Assembly (NCBI GenBank): GCA_026874595.1
Contig: CM049306.1
Coordinates: 86,997,142 to 87,061,141, forward strand
Direction: 5' to 3'
Length of the DNA: 64,000 bases
DNA from: Sipunculus nudus
Lineage: Eukaryota; Annelida; Sipuncula; Golfingiida; Sipunculidae
Positions 16,042 through 27,509 of this stretch are shown here, piece after piece. Under the pieces are notes generated by a model. That model was not told where the DNA came from and made no database searches. It saw only the letters and a list, made by a program, of their open reading frames with translations. A program made the translations under genes and the position numbers. Position 1 is the stretch's first letter. Each line of letters opens with the position of its first letter.

Positions 16042-16344
16042 GGCTGCCTTTCCATGAGCGCGACGCGTTCACCGCCGGCATGCCGCGCATGTACGCACCG
16101 CCAGAACGTTTCCATGAACGCGATTTTCCTGCGGTACGTCACGTTGTCGGGCTGCAAAAATAACGCCTGATGAAGGATGGCCTAGCGGGGCGTTGAACCA
16201 GTGGTCGCTACATGCGCGAATTTTGTCGGGCGGATGTCCCGCGGGAACTTGCGTCCATGGAAAGGCAACATGCGGAAAATACTCAAGCGATTCTGCCGCA
16301 ACGTCATCGCATCGCAGAAAAATCGCGTTCATGGAAAGGCAGCC
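16042..16344. mobile_element. MITE with GGCTGCCTTTCCATGA termini
   Basis: The arms at 16042-16063 and 16323-16344 are 22-bp inverted repeats with one mismatch, beginning GGCTGCCTTTCCATGA. Sub-terminal copies of the same phrase (TTTCCATGAACGCGATTTTC near 16108, and inverted near 16255) make it internally repetitive. The element is about 303 bp and unusually CG-rich for this window. I see no clear target duplication. The open frames across it are shadows of the inverted repeats. Confidence 0.75.
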
Positions 16345-16858
16345 GAAGGCGTATATACCGCCCAACTCTAAATTGTGATGCAAATACAGGTATATTGATC
16401 AGACTACCTGCGTGTAGGCCCTATACAGAAGCTTCCTGGATTTAGTTTATTGTACCTGATCCAAGCCAATTAATGTTAAACCAATAATTTTATACAATTA
16501 TCAGCCTTGGTGCTTTTATAAACAACCAGTCTATACAGCTTTACACGTGCAGTCAGTGCCTTTACGTATTCTATGAATAGCCTTCACTTAAGCGAGAAAA
16601 AGTGATGATGTCAAACAAATGATTATACACGGGGATAAATACCCTGCTACGAGCACTGAAGCCTTTCTCATGCTGCTGTGTGTTGTCAGGCAGGAATCAA
16701 TAAATGTAGCGATGATGGTTTATGCTCCCACGCCTAACAGAGAACGTCTAATAATTATATAAATAAATATTATCAATTTTATTGTGCTTGCAAATCATTT
16801 ATTCATATATGTTAATTATAAACTACCGCAAGGCTGGTAAAAGGCTCGCTTGTATGTA

Positions 16859-17193
16859 CAGTGGAGCCTCCCCCAGTGGGCACCTTCATATAGTGGACAG
16901 TTTTTAACAGTCCTGCTGTTTTCTCCTCCTTTTTACTAATGCTCCCTCCACGACCTCCATATAGGGGCTCGTTTATAAAATGGACATTTTGGCTCAGCCC
17001 AAGGGTCCCTATTAAAGAGGTTTCACTGTAGCCTCCCCCAGTGGGCACCTTCATATTGTGAACAGTTTTTAACAGTCCTGCTGTTTTCTCCTCCTTTTTA
17101 CTAATGATCTCTCCACGACCTCCATATAGGGGCTCGTTTATAAAATGGACATTTTGGCTCAGCCCAAGGGTCCCTATTAAAGAGGTTTCACTG
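16859..17193. mobile_element. Tandem pair of MITEs with CAGTGAAACCTC-type termini and TA flanks
   Basis: Two ~167-bp near-identical units (16859-17028 and 17029-17193) share the phrase 'GGGCACCTTCATAT' and end GAGGTTTCACTG. The pair is bounded by CAGTGGAGCCTC on the left and GAGGTTTCACTG on the right, with TA at 16857-16858 and 17194-17195. The second unit lost its first CAGTG at the junction. The TIR matches the separate element at 40880-41057. A TA duplication with this terminus suits a Tc1/mariner/pogo origin. Confidence 0.8.
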
Positions 17194-17205
17194 TATTTTT
17201 GCCCT

Positions 17206-18335
17206 CCCCCCCCCCAAGTCGTCGAAGGTGCCGTCGGTGGGGGGCATAGAAAGGGTGAGCGTTGTGCAGTCCGCCCGTCCGTCGTGCATACCGTTGGCCG
17301 TCCGTCCATCCATCCATCCGCTCGCCCGTCCGTCACATATTTGTTAATACAATAACTAAGAATTATAGAAGAGAATTTCAGGTACAGTCACCAAACTTGC
17401 ACCATTGACGTTCCTCATGAAGGGCTACAGGTCAAGTTCTAATATGGATGACCTTCATGCAGTTTTCAAGGTCACTGAGTTAATTTACGTGTGTGACATT
17501 GACCCATCTCAAATTTCTTACACGTATTCAGAACATGATTTTTTTTCTAAATATTCCTACATCAGGCGGGGACATACTAGATCTGTTCCACAGATCAACT
17601 TTTCCCCTGTTATGATTGTTTTTTTTTTACATAACTGTTTAAAGGATACAGTCACCAAACTTGCAGGATTGATGCACCTTATTCGAATGCTTATCGAAGT
17701 CCGAACGTGGATGACCTTCACTTATTTATCAAGGTCACAGCGGCGTTAATGCTAAAATGATGTTAAAAAGAATTTCAGGTACAGTCACCAAAATTGCAGC
17801 ATTGATGAACCTTATCAAAGGCAAGGTCACGTTCGATTGTGGATGACCTTGACGCATTTTTAAGGTCACAGCGGCGATAATGCTAAACTAATTTTTACGC
17901 AATAACTCAAGAAGAGTTTCAGGTACAGTCACCAAACTTGCAGCATTATATTGATGCACCTGATCAAGGGCTAGGTCAAGTTCGAACATGGGTGACTTTG
18001 ACGCATTTTCAAGGTAACAGTTAAAATGATGTAAACACAATAACTCAAAAAGAAATGGAGGTACAGTCACCAAACTTGCAGCATTGATGCAACTCATCAA
18101 GGGCTAGGTAAAGCCGCACATTTATGACCTTGACGTATTTTTTTCAAGGTCACAGCAGCGATAATGCTTAAATGATGTTGACGCAATAACTCGAAAAGTT
18201 TTTAAGGTCACCAAGGACACTGACCCATCTCAAATTTCATACATGATAATAGATCTGTCCCACGGATCAACTCTTCCTTTGTTATGATGAGAATTTACAT
18301 AACTGTTTAAAGAAAAGGTCGATCCATGGCCGGAT
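17206..18335. repeat. ~138-bp tandem array with AAGGTCAC in most units
   Basis: The phrase GGTACAGTCACCAAA recurs at about 17381, 17779, 17921 and 18059, with a variant near 17642. The last three exact copies are spaced 142 and 138 bp apart. Units also share 'GCAGCATTGATGCA', a (T/A)AATGATG motif and 'CAAGGTCACAG'. The array is preceded by a (CCGT/CCAT)n stretch (17265-17335) like those in the composite repeats. No protein is encoded. Confidence 0.75.
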
Positions 18336-19608
18336 GGCGTCACTGTCAGATGAATGAGTATTAATGTATCTATTAATTGAGATTATGCCTTTGATCAGGG
18401 CTTAGGTTGGAATGGAACCGGGACACAACCCCCCCCCCCCCCCCCACGCCCCACCCCCAACGGGTACTTCCAGTATAGTCCAACGCCTGGACCCCTAGAC
18501 CTTATCTGTTTCTGAATCAATGTCAAAATGTAAATGTTTCATTTGAGGAACGTGTTTATTTTGGATTGTATAATGACATATTAGATTTCAAATATCCAAT
18601 GCTCATATCTAATTAGATTTGTTACAATGATCATTTCACTGGAGCCAAGAAAAAACGCACTATTGCCATTTTAAAGGCAATTTATGAAGTGACTCTTAAA
18701 TCTGGAAGGCTGGAGATAAAAATTAGCAAAATCATCAGCGGCAGTTTTGCCCGGATTTTGCACCTCCGACATAAGTGAGTCTACCAAGATGTGAGAGGTT
18801 CTCTTTGTCCAGATAGAATGTTTATCCAGTGGTGTTTTCGCGGCTACAAAATCACACACTGTATATTTCATTTTTATCTATAATACATAATCAAGTAATC
18901 AAACATTTTTTAAAGTAATCTGGAATATTCGACATTTAGGGAACCGTAATAATGGACCTGCACTGTCGTAATCTTCTATGTTTGTAACAATAATTTAAAT
19001 AGACGTTTTCAATGAGTATGCGCTCTGCGCCGCCTGCTCTGGTCCTGGGAGGCAGTATTGCCTGTTTTGTTAAATGCGTTCCTCATACAGAAACCTCCCA
19101 TTTAAAGATATTTTTTTCTTTACTTTTTAATATCATTTTAGATATAACACATGCGATCTTTATGTTGATATAACGGACTCGAACAGTGAGTGTCAGTTTT
19201 CGTCAGCAGAGGTCGCCAGCGTGATGCAATAGGTCAATACCCTGTCCAAGTTTGCGAACATGAGAAAAGTCGGGAGTTTCTTTGTAAATCACTGTCTGTC
19301 CCGTCCCTGCATGTGACTTTACACTATGGCGAATGTATAGTTCCTGTATCAGTCACATTGTAGTACTCCTCAGTAAGTATGTCCTCGGGTTAGGTATTGG
19401 ATCAGCTGGTGTTTTGACAGTTTTTGGTCATAAAAAATATAGGACTAGGCTGGCATAAATAAATGTTCAATACTTCAAGCTTGGGAGCCTTTCAGGGCCT
19501 GAAGTACAGGTAGCTACCTGTAGTCTACTTCGGCTGTGTGTGCCTGCATAGTAACACTGATCAACTCAAGATGTGTGCTGGTATGCTAGTCCTGAAATCC
19601 GTCACATA

Positions 19609-19610
<2 letters not shown>
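18336..19610. other. No gene recognised
   Basis: This stretch contains a C17 tract (18429-18445) and otherwise AT-rich unique-looking sequence. I see no conserved coding sequence or RNA gene. Confidence 0.55.

Positions 19611-19670
<60 letters not shown>
19611..19670. repeat. (TA)n microsatellite, 60 bp
   Basis: An uninterrupted TA array. The IYIYIY peptides read across it are artefacts. Confidence 0.97.
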
Positions 19671-19671
<1 letters not shown>

Positions 19672-20928
19672 CCTCTGTTTCCAGGTTACAATTTGGAAAC
19701 CCCCTTAACATACGCAACAGCCATAGAAATGTGAAATTCATAAGTGAGTAACAATAGGAAGTAATAACAATCACTACAGACAATGATCTGTACTCTACAG
19801 TCAAATCTTTTAAGTTATAAAAGCACTAAAGAAGATCATTGATATGTCCGGTGATATGAATACACATATTGCAAATACTTAATTGAAATTTAACGAATGC
19901 TTATAGACTGTTCAACAAATTTGTGAAACGAAATGAAACAACATTTGTTAAGTGTTTGTATTGTTTTTAGCAGAATTAAATTTTATGAACTTAATCATGT
20001 AATGATTCATTGTTTGTGTTACGCCCCAATTGAATTGAATAATACCTCATGTTCTTTTTAAGAATAAACTCTATAAGTTTATGTACGTGCATATCAGTAA
20101 CGAACACACACACACGGACAAATACAAAATATGAAAATAAAAGAAATACGAAAAGCATACTTTAAACACACTACACGTGTAAATATTAAATATATTTAGG
20201 TGTGTACTTACCATATTGGATTATATAGCAACCCTAGGACTACAGCACAACAAACATTCTAGTCCAAGCGACGCCGGAGTATGGTTAATCCTAATCGATT
20301 GTTGTATAGTTTACTTCACTTCCGCTAAAAGACAGGATTAAGATAATCCGATACAAAGCCTTCGATAAACGTGAGCTACCTAGTTAATCTGTAAATCCTG
20401 GGCGTTTCTACCGACAGCACTGGCCGACGTCAAGCCTTGTCCAAAGAGCGGTTCAAAGAATTAAGGACAAATTTGTCGGTGACTGGGTTTTCTTTGAACC
20501 ACTGTGGTGTATTAAACAGGGAGCCCGGGTGTATTATTATCAGGCGTGCTCGGCTGCGAGCTCGAGGGCTGCTCGATCAATCCCTGCTGAGACTAACGCT
20601 TGCCGTATGAGATCCATTACTGTACATACAGTACGGTGTATACGCACTTAACGTTTACTTGGTACCACTCATTAAACCCTGTAAAAAAGGACCCCTGATC
20701 TGCAGCTCGTGTGTGATAATATTTGGCTTGTTACCGAAGTATTTGCCCGCCCAGGTTGGTGTGCGCAAGGTGATGGCGGAAGAATTTACCCAGAGTCACT
20801 GTGATTATTTACTTACACACTTGCTATGACCTGTTGATTGTAAATAATATATCACACCTGTATGGCATGGCCCTTCACTCTGTATCAACAACCAAAAGGT
20901 GTCAGGTTTACACCTCTCCGACAACCGA
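19671..20928. other. No gene recognised; weak minus-strand splice donor near 20214
   Basis: I see no conserved coding sequence. On the minus strand ATG|GTAAGT occurs at about 20214, a good donor match, but the frame upstream of it is short. Its phase does not join to the 14432 exon. It could be an alternative 5' UTR exon of that gene. Confidence 0.3.
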
Positions 20929-21980
20929 TCTCATATAATACCACTTTTGTAGTAGTATTCTTTGAAGTAGTAAACAGCACATCATCCTTGGAAGTGAATA
21001 CAAAAGTGTTTGCTTTTATTCAGAAGCGAAAGAAATCCCCTATGCCCCTATCCCGTACCTACCCTCGTAACGTATTTTTAAGTGGAAGCATGCGACAGTT
21101 GTTTTATATTTTCATTTTATACGCCCGTAATATGACGGGAGTATTATGGTATACCCACCGTCCGTCCCTCCGTTCGTCCGTTGACATTTAGTGTCGATGC
21201 GACAACTTACCGGGGCTTTGTTGGATTTTCACGAAACTCGCCATAACTACTTACCAACAGATTATGTCGCCCGAGTTCGATTATGGGCAACATCCACGCA
21301 TATTAAATATTGTCATGGGTCACTAGGCTACTTTGTGGTGTCCCCGCGATAACTTATGAAAAATATGAAGGATTTTGATAAAACTCATCAGAAATATTAA
21401 TTTATAAAATATCTCTTCTAAGTTCGATTTCCAGCATAATTAATGCATATTTATGAGGTCACCGCACTTTGGAGGCAGCTTTGGGACTTACCAAATATCC
21501 TATGGATTTTCATGAAACTCATTATACATATTTACAAATAGAGTTTCTCACCTGAATTACCTTCTGATCAAAATTTACGCATATTTAATGAGGTCAGAGG
21601 TCACTAGATACACGGCAGGGGTATAATGCACGTTTGTAGTGCTCTTGTTATGATTTTATTATGCAACTCTGTCACTAAATATCCAGTGACTTGAATCTCT
21701 CTTTTTGAAAAACACTGTACCTCATAATACCAAGCTTATATTCGTATTTTTGAAGTAGTAAACTGAAGTTCCTCCCAAGTGAATGCACAAGTGTTTGCTT
21801 TTCTTCAGAAACGAAAGAAATCCCCATGTACCTCTTAGGATACTAGGAACAAATGGTATTTAAGTGGAAGCGTGCGACATTTGATTAAGGTTTCCTTTTC
21901 ATGACTTTTTCAAGCCTTCTTTTATCATATCTGTCACAAATATCTAATGACTTGAAATTCTCTTTTCGGAAAATTAGAGC
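20929..21980. repeat. Two direct copies of a ~260-bp unit, the first split by a 540-bp repeat
   Basis: The stretches at 20929-21110 and 21719-21895 share 'GAAGTAGTAAAC', 'AAGTGTTTGCTTTT', 'CGAAAGAAATCCCC' and 'AAGTGGAAGC(A/G)TGCGACA'. The tail of the unit ('GACTTGAA(T/A)(C/T)TCTCTTTT') appears near 21690 and again near 21952. The first copy is therefore interrupted by about 21116-21655. The insertion starts with CGCCCGTAATATGACGGG, contains (CCGT)n, and looks like another interspersed repeat with no protein. Confidence 0.7.
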
Positions 21981-22092
21981 CCTTCTTGTTTACAATTGTT
22001 GAGTTGGTCCCCACGTATATGGGATATATGTGAATTTACATGGTGTCTAAGATGAGGAACGATTATTAGGACCTAGCTGGTTGGTGTGCGAT

Positions 22093-22096
22093 ATTA

Positions 22097-22165
<69 letters not shown>
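22093..22165. repeat. (TA)n then (TG)n microsatellite
   Basis: A compound TA/TG dinucleotide array. A G17 tract follows at 22306-22322. Confidence 0.95.
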
Positions 22166-22384
22166 AAGCGGAATATTTTCCCTTTCTACTAAACGTGAAG
22201 GCACGATCAACCTTGGGTTACTATTTCTTGTGTCTCTTTACAGTAAGACTGAGCATATATATATAGTTTTCAGTTGTGTCAATTTATCTTCAAGGGTGAG
22301 GAAGTGGGGGGGGGGGGGGGGGTGACCGGAGGCTTTGGTGGTTATTCAAAGTTGGGACAACTGGGACACACACACACATACATA

Positions 22385-22645
22385 TATATTAGATATACCT
22401 TTTATTGTCTGTATAACACATTTCAAATTTATTACAATTAAGAATAAGGTTTTGAAAACTATAAGGTATTATATTTTCAGTATATGTTAATTCTAATCCA
22501 GGTTTAGATATATAATATTTCATAGTGAACATAGAAAGGGAAACAAGTCTATACTGCTAATTATTTATATTTTTCATTTCCAATATATAAATATTATTCT
22601 CTGAATTTGAAGGGGGGGGTGATTATATTGACGCCCCTGACACTT
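22385..22645. repeat. Dispersed ~250-bp repeat, copy 1
   Basis: The stretch shares ordered phrases with 26318-26632: ATTGTCTGT near the start, TTACAATTAAG(A/T)ATAAG, 'CCAGGTTTA', 'TTCCAATATA'-type sequence, GGGGTGAT, and a closing TGACGCCCCTGA. Both copies lie just downstream of a (TA)n array. No protein is encoded. Confidence 0.7.
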
Positions 22646-23349
22646 TTATTGGACGTTTCATGTTTATTTTCATAAGAATAAAATAGCTGAATGCATAATC
22701 ATTTATAAAATAAGAAAATGAAAAGTACCGTCATAATAAGAGACAGGACGGTATGTAGGTTTAGATAACACATAATTAGTATTCTGAATTTTGATGTGAA
22801 ATGGCTTTGGGATGAAACCACCCATGAAAACATGGTATACGTGAAGAGTAACACAAATTACTTAACAACATCGAAAGCTTTCATTTCTTGGTTGTAACTA
22901 CACATGCAGCAGCATATAAAACATAGGGACTGAGAATTACTATAGGGAGTCTTCGATTCAATTCGATTTCTATTATTGTTTCTGATTTGATTCTCGACCA
23001 GATTATGTCCTTAGGTATGAGCGACAGTTAAGAAGTATGAAAATGACTGTAAATGAAATAACTTAAATGAATCGAATATTGCACACCCAGTTCGATATCG
23101 ATCTATTACTGCCTTCGATTCAATGCATCCAATATTCAGTGCATGAATGAAGCATTTAATCTTAACCGCAGCCCTATCTTAAGCTGTTTCGTTCACATGT
23201 GTCCTGGGGTTTTTGTTTCGTCATCTTTTATCTGTAAGTTTACAGTAGTAGAATTTCTTTGTGGACGATCAGCGCCGAAAATCCATAACAGGTATGATAT
23301 TTGTCAGACATGCATTTTAGCATGCATGGATTGTCGTAATATTGCAGGT

Positions 23350-23410
<61 letters not shown>

Positions 23411-25056
23411 AGGGTTGGACAACGTTTGATCCTGGCATGGTACCAACGGCATTTTGGACTTACCCTTAATTTAATTGTATTTTGAGCCTTTGGAGCCTGA
23501 GGATTCACAGTATGGATAAATTTTCTTAGTATAGTGGCTGAATCGACAGTCAAGAAACCCTATCAAGTTCTGACCTCATCATTTTCCAATTATGGTTGAA
23601 TCCGGTAATATAATGAAACTTGTTGTTCCAAGTATTGAATATTCATGGACAATAATGACCATCTCTTTGCTGACCTTGTGCTAAGTCGAAGGATGAGTGG
23701 GAGCGGCTAAGGTGGAAAGTTATTTTTTTAGGTGATTATATATAGCATAATTTATGTAGATAGACAGTCAAGATGAAGTAGTGGTATTAAATGAATATCG
23801 TTGGGGACTTTTTAATGCCGACCGGTAACAGATCTGTTAAATGAAAGATTTGACGGGCAGGTCGTTTATATATAAGTCATTGCATGCCCACAGGTCCTGT
23901 TTGTGTACTGTGGTCGCCGTAAGTTTCGTGGGAACATTTTCCACGGGGACATAAGGACGGATGACAGAGTGGTCTGGTGAGACCGGCCCTTGTGGGTCTT
24001 GATAAGGGGGACTTCAGGCCACGGGAGATTTGGTCCTAGAGTTGATAAAAAATCCACGTTGCAACATGCCCTATATAGGAAGCTAAGTGCATTTTTAGTT
24101 TTCAGTCAGATTCATTTTACTGCCAATCAGTCGCTGTTTTTACTGTATAAGGATATTCGAAAAGAGATGATAGTTGAATTGGAACCCTATACACAATGTT
24201 TGGTTTATTTATTTTTATTTATATACATTATTTCACTTATGTATCTAATCTCACTCGGGGCCCTCGAGAAAGATTACAAATAGCATTTATGTTCGTTCAT
24301 GCATATTGAAATAGTATTAGATACATACATAAAACTTGATTTGCAAATCACAATCTATTAAAAACAAAAATATATAATGATAATCGACTGCTATAAACAT
24401 GGAGCGATAAAATTAACGATTATACAATTATACAGTGGTTTACCCATGTAAATCTCTACTATATATACACAGTACGATATACGTTTTAAGTTTTCCTCAA
24501 AATACTTCGTTCATCCAAAAATTGTGATCTAGAGACATTTTTCCTAAACTCTCATTATAAGCATTAAATCTTACGATTCAACAAGCTGTATGATAATGAC
24601 CAAATTTGCTTTAAACGGTAAAACTTTGATTTCTATAACAAGTAATTTGTACCTGTATATTGTTTGTTTACGCAGAAGAGTGGAAAAAACTTGAGATAAT
24701 AAGTTCCATTTGCTGTGTTCAGGTATTCACGACAGGCCACATAACATTTGAACGGCTAAAACCTGTGTAACCAATTACCGGCTAAACCGGACACATGCTG
24801 TTTCACGCGAGGTGTCCGGATGAGTTGTTGGCCTATGACGCAGAAAGGCTTTATGTGTACTGACAAGGGCGGATATAGGATTTAATTTTGAATAGTTGGT
24901 GCATGGGGTTTATATACAGTGAAGCCGCGTAGCAACATATAGGCGAGGCGCAAAGTCTCCCGAAAGAAGGGTATTTATTTGTCAAAACCAGACTGGCGCA
25001 ATCGGCGAAGTATATATAGCATTATATCGAAACGCCTTCAACTAGCGTTTTTTATA

Positions 25057-25060
<4 letters not shown>
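22646..25060. other. No gene recognised; (TA)n at 23353-23408
   Basis: AT-rich sequence with a 56-bp TA array. I see no coding region with family resemblance. A fragment AAGGGCGGAT near 24867 resembles one end of the CAGGGGCGGA MITE family, but no partner end was found. Confidence 0.5.
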
Positions 25061-25061
<1 letters not shown>

Positions 25062-25106
<45 letters not shown>

Positions 25107-25114
25107 ATATATAT
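25062..25114. repeat. (TA)n microsatellite
   Basis: TA array with one phase slip. It abuts the 5' end of the short-LTR element at 25115. Confidence 0.93.
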
Positions 25115-25410
25115 TGTTACGGGGTGCACATAAAAGCGGACCAAACTGTCTCGCTAGAGAAGCTTGCATTGGTTCGAATCCGGGATCGGGCCCATGTTTT
25201 CCCCTGAGGTCTTTGTAACAAAATGGGGGCTCGTCCAACGTGACGGTAAACTTTGTGGCCCAGGGAACAAGCTGACCAAAGTGTGACTCCTGGGATAATT
25301 AGTCTTGTTCTGATAGCAGAACGCTCTTAAGGGGGGGGGGGGGGGGGGAGTTACGGGGTGCACATAAAAGCGGACCGAACTGCTTTTCTAGCGAAGCGGT
25401 TGGTTGCTGG
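25115..25410 (+). mobile_element. TRIM-like short-LTR retroelement with a tRNA-Pro-type primer site
   Basis: A 106-bp putative LTR (25115-25220) runs from TGTTACGGGG to CTTTGTAACA, with TG...CA ends and a 6-bp inverted terminus. Three bases later TGGGGGCTCGTCC (25224-25236) matches the 5' part of the tRNA-Pro primer-binding site known from gammaretroviruses. A polypurine G18 tract (25331-25348) precedes a second copy of the LTR start (GTTACGGGGTGCACATAAAA, 25350 on), as expected for a PPT and 3' LTR. The internal region is only ~129 bp and encodes nothing, which defines a terminal-repeat retrotransposon in miniature. Inside the 5' LTR is GGTTCGAATCC, an exact Pol III B-box, followed by TTTT about 17 bases later. 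The 3' LTR is cut at ~25411 by a reverse-oriented LTR and may resume for ~18 bp near 26256. Confidence 0.7.
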
Positions 25411-26252
25411 TTTTACGGAACCTAATATCAACAGATCACGTATGCGTGATGTACATACATTTTGTAATGGAGAAAAAAATAAGATTCTGTAGCAGTAGGC
25501 AGCGTGAAATTTCTAGGGGAATGAATAAAGAAGTCAGTGGTTTTTTGTTAACAAATAACCATAATTTATTATTAAAACAACCCTAACATTACAATACACT
25601 AAATCAATACAATGACACAGTATAACAGCAGTGTAGCAGCAAATCAGTACAATCACACAGTAAAAAAACAAAGTGCACAGTACCTGGTTACCACCACTGT
25701 CACAGCGACAAGTCCTTTAAAATGTATAAGCCGGATGAATAGTTCACACAAATTCTTTCGAAGAATAACAGTCCAATGTAAAGCTCTTGTAACAATCCCG
25801 AAAGTAAACTGAAGACCAAATAAGATTCGTCACAAATCCAGAAGAAAATCTGAAGAAAATCTATAATTGCCGCACTTATCGCAATAGGTCCCATAAACTG
25901 ACATACACGCTTCTGTGTCCGCTGGAATATTCTCTCACCTCTCTCTCCGCTTTAAAACACAACCCCTATTTATAACCTTTCATGCGAAAACTCTAGAAAA
26001 TTCCCTTTCACGAACAATCGAAATGAACATTACACGTGCACAAACGCGCACATTCGAAACAGGCACGGCAGCGAGCTGTTACACTCCGCGAGAGTTAAAC
26101 CAGTACGGATTAAACTGAGAGTGCAACACCCGGCCAGGCGAGGCCGCTACGACACGAGTTACGCCCGTGACACAATAAAAAAGACATCTGTAAGACTTGT
26201 GCACACTATAAAAAGAGGCACCTGTAAAAGCTGGACATGTGCGCCACCAACA
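25411..26252 (-). mobile_element. Reverse-oriented solo LTR (same family as the 3' LTR at 39.2-39.8 kb)
   Basis: Read on the minus strand, this sequence aligns along about 550 bp with 39169-39755. It has a TATA box (TATAAATA, minus 25974-25967), an R/U5 region with CCAGCGGACACAGAAG, an AATAAA near its 3' half and a TTCCGTAA terminus at about 25412. The U3 portion upstream of the TATA box runs to roughly 26170-26252. The boundary is uncertain; candidate starts are TGTCACGGG near 26171 or TGTTGG near 26252. No internal coding region remains. It appears to have inserted into the 3' LTR of the TRIM-like element. Confidence 0.7.
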
Positions 26253-26271
26253 TGGGTTCGAATCCGGGATC

Positions 26272-26272
<1 letters not shown>

Positions 26273-26318
<46 letters not shown>
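26273..26318. repeat. (TA)n microsatellite
   Basis: TA array that truncates the last recognisable bases of the TRIM-like 3' LTR (GGTTCGAATCCGGGATCG, about 26255-26272). Confidence 0.95.
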
Positions 26319-26321
<3 letters not shown>

Positions 26322-26632
26322 TCTATTGTCTGTGTGACACATTTCATACAAATTACAATTAAGTATAAGGGTTAAAAAATAAGATATTGGTTTCCCCTAT
26401 AGGTTACTTCTAAACCAGGTTTACATATGATTAGTAAACTAAGAAATGGAACCAAAAGTCTAATTCTAATTATTAATAAATGTCATGTCCAATATAGAGA
26501 TATTATTTTCTGAAAGGAGGGAGGAGGGTGATAACATTGGCCATTCCATCAACCCTTTCTAAAAAGTGTGTGTGTGGGGGGGGGAGGGTATATATACCCC
26601 GCCCCCCTGTACTGACGCCCCTGATAAAACGC
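26318..26632. repeat. Dispersed ~250-bp repeat, copy 2
   Basis: Direct-orientation paralogue of 22385-22645, immediately after the (TA)n array at 26273-26318. It carries an extra G-rich and TG-rich stretch (26568-26600) before the shared TGACGCCCCTGA end. Confidence 0.7.
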
Positions 26633-27369
26633 CACAAACATTGATAAAATATAATTCCACTAGGCTAGCTTTAAATTGCAGAAAAACAGGTTCAGGCAAA
26701 TAAAATCTTAAAGAAAACATCTCTTCAGTTTTATACATTTTAAAAACAATTTTCGTAAAAATACCATAAATCGACATATTCACAGTACGTTACTATGGCA
26801 TCAGAAGAAATGCATATAACTCAGTTTAGTAAGATAATGTTTGACAGTTAACTAATAACAGTGAATCATTCACTTAAGCAGATTCCATTCTAAAAGGTTG
26901 TTATTTTATGTATTATAAAATTGGCTGAAAAATATTACAGTTAAAAAAAAAAGATGAAAGCATATATCTTACATATAGTCACACATACTGAGAAACAAAA
27001 GATTACACATAATTGCAGGGACTGCATTTTATTTCTTTAAAAAAATAAGGTTATGTTTCAACCTTTTACTTTTCTGTCATTACATGGAGATTTTGTTTTT
27101 ACCAGTGTCTTGTGGTCCTCGGTTTGTCGGCTGATTTGGGGGACTGCGCAAAACGATTGAACCGATTTCCGTTTGACCTCGAAGAGGGATTAGACATGGA
27201 CCATGGATAAAGGGACGGATAATGGAAAGGACCAAGCAGAATTGTTTAGTCTTTTTAGTTCTATTGTTTAGTATGCGCCCTACTGAGTTCAAGTCTAGTT
27301 TTCAGAAGGAATAGCACTTGTGTTATGAACATGCAGATATACCATAAGTTTATGTAGTACCATTAATAA
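26633..27369. other. No gene recognised
   Basis: AT-rich sequence with no conserved coding region or repeat family that I can name. Confidence 0.5.
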
Positions 27370-27509
27370 CAGAAGCGGATCCAGGGAAGGGGTCCAGGGG
27401 TTCCTCCCTCCCCCTCCCTTATAGACCACCGCAACCTTTCTTTAAAGGTTTCAGACCAGTTGGACTACCCCCCCCCCCCCCCCTTTCCTAAACCCTGGAT
27501 CCGCCCCTG
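27370..27509. mobile_element. MITE with CAG(A/G)(A/G)GCGGATCCAGGG termini and AATAA target duplication
   Basis: The terminal inverted repeats are 17 bp with two mismatches (27370-27386 and 27493-27509). AATAA flanks both ends (27365-27369 and 27510-27514). The element is 140 bp, with a C16 tract at 27468-27483. It is the same family as 14687-14893. Confidence 0.85.

Noticed and set aside
16812-17336. 174-codon minus-strand frame with two internal repeats
   Set aside because: The repeated peptide is just the translation of the tandem MITE pair at 16859-17193.
4980-18335. CRISPR-like or satellite-centromere array
   Set aside because: Units are 138-278 bp with no spacer structure, and the same units occur dispersed in other elements.
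25160-26272. tRNA gene suggested by GGTTCGAATCC
   Set aside because: No cloverleaf or A-box at the right spacing. The motif lies inside a short LTR, so I treat it as a B-box-like module, not a tRNA gene.
19610-26351. Frames encoding runs of IYIYIY
   Set aside because: Translations of (TA)n microsatellites.
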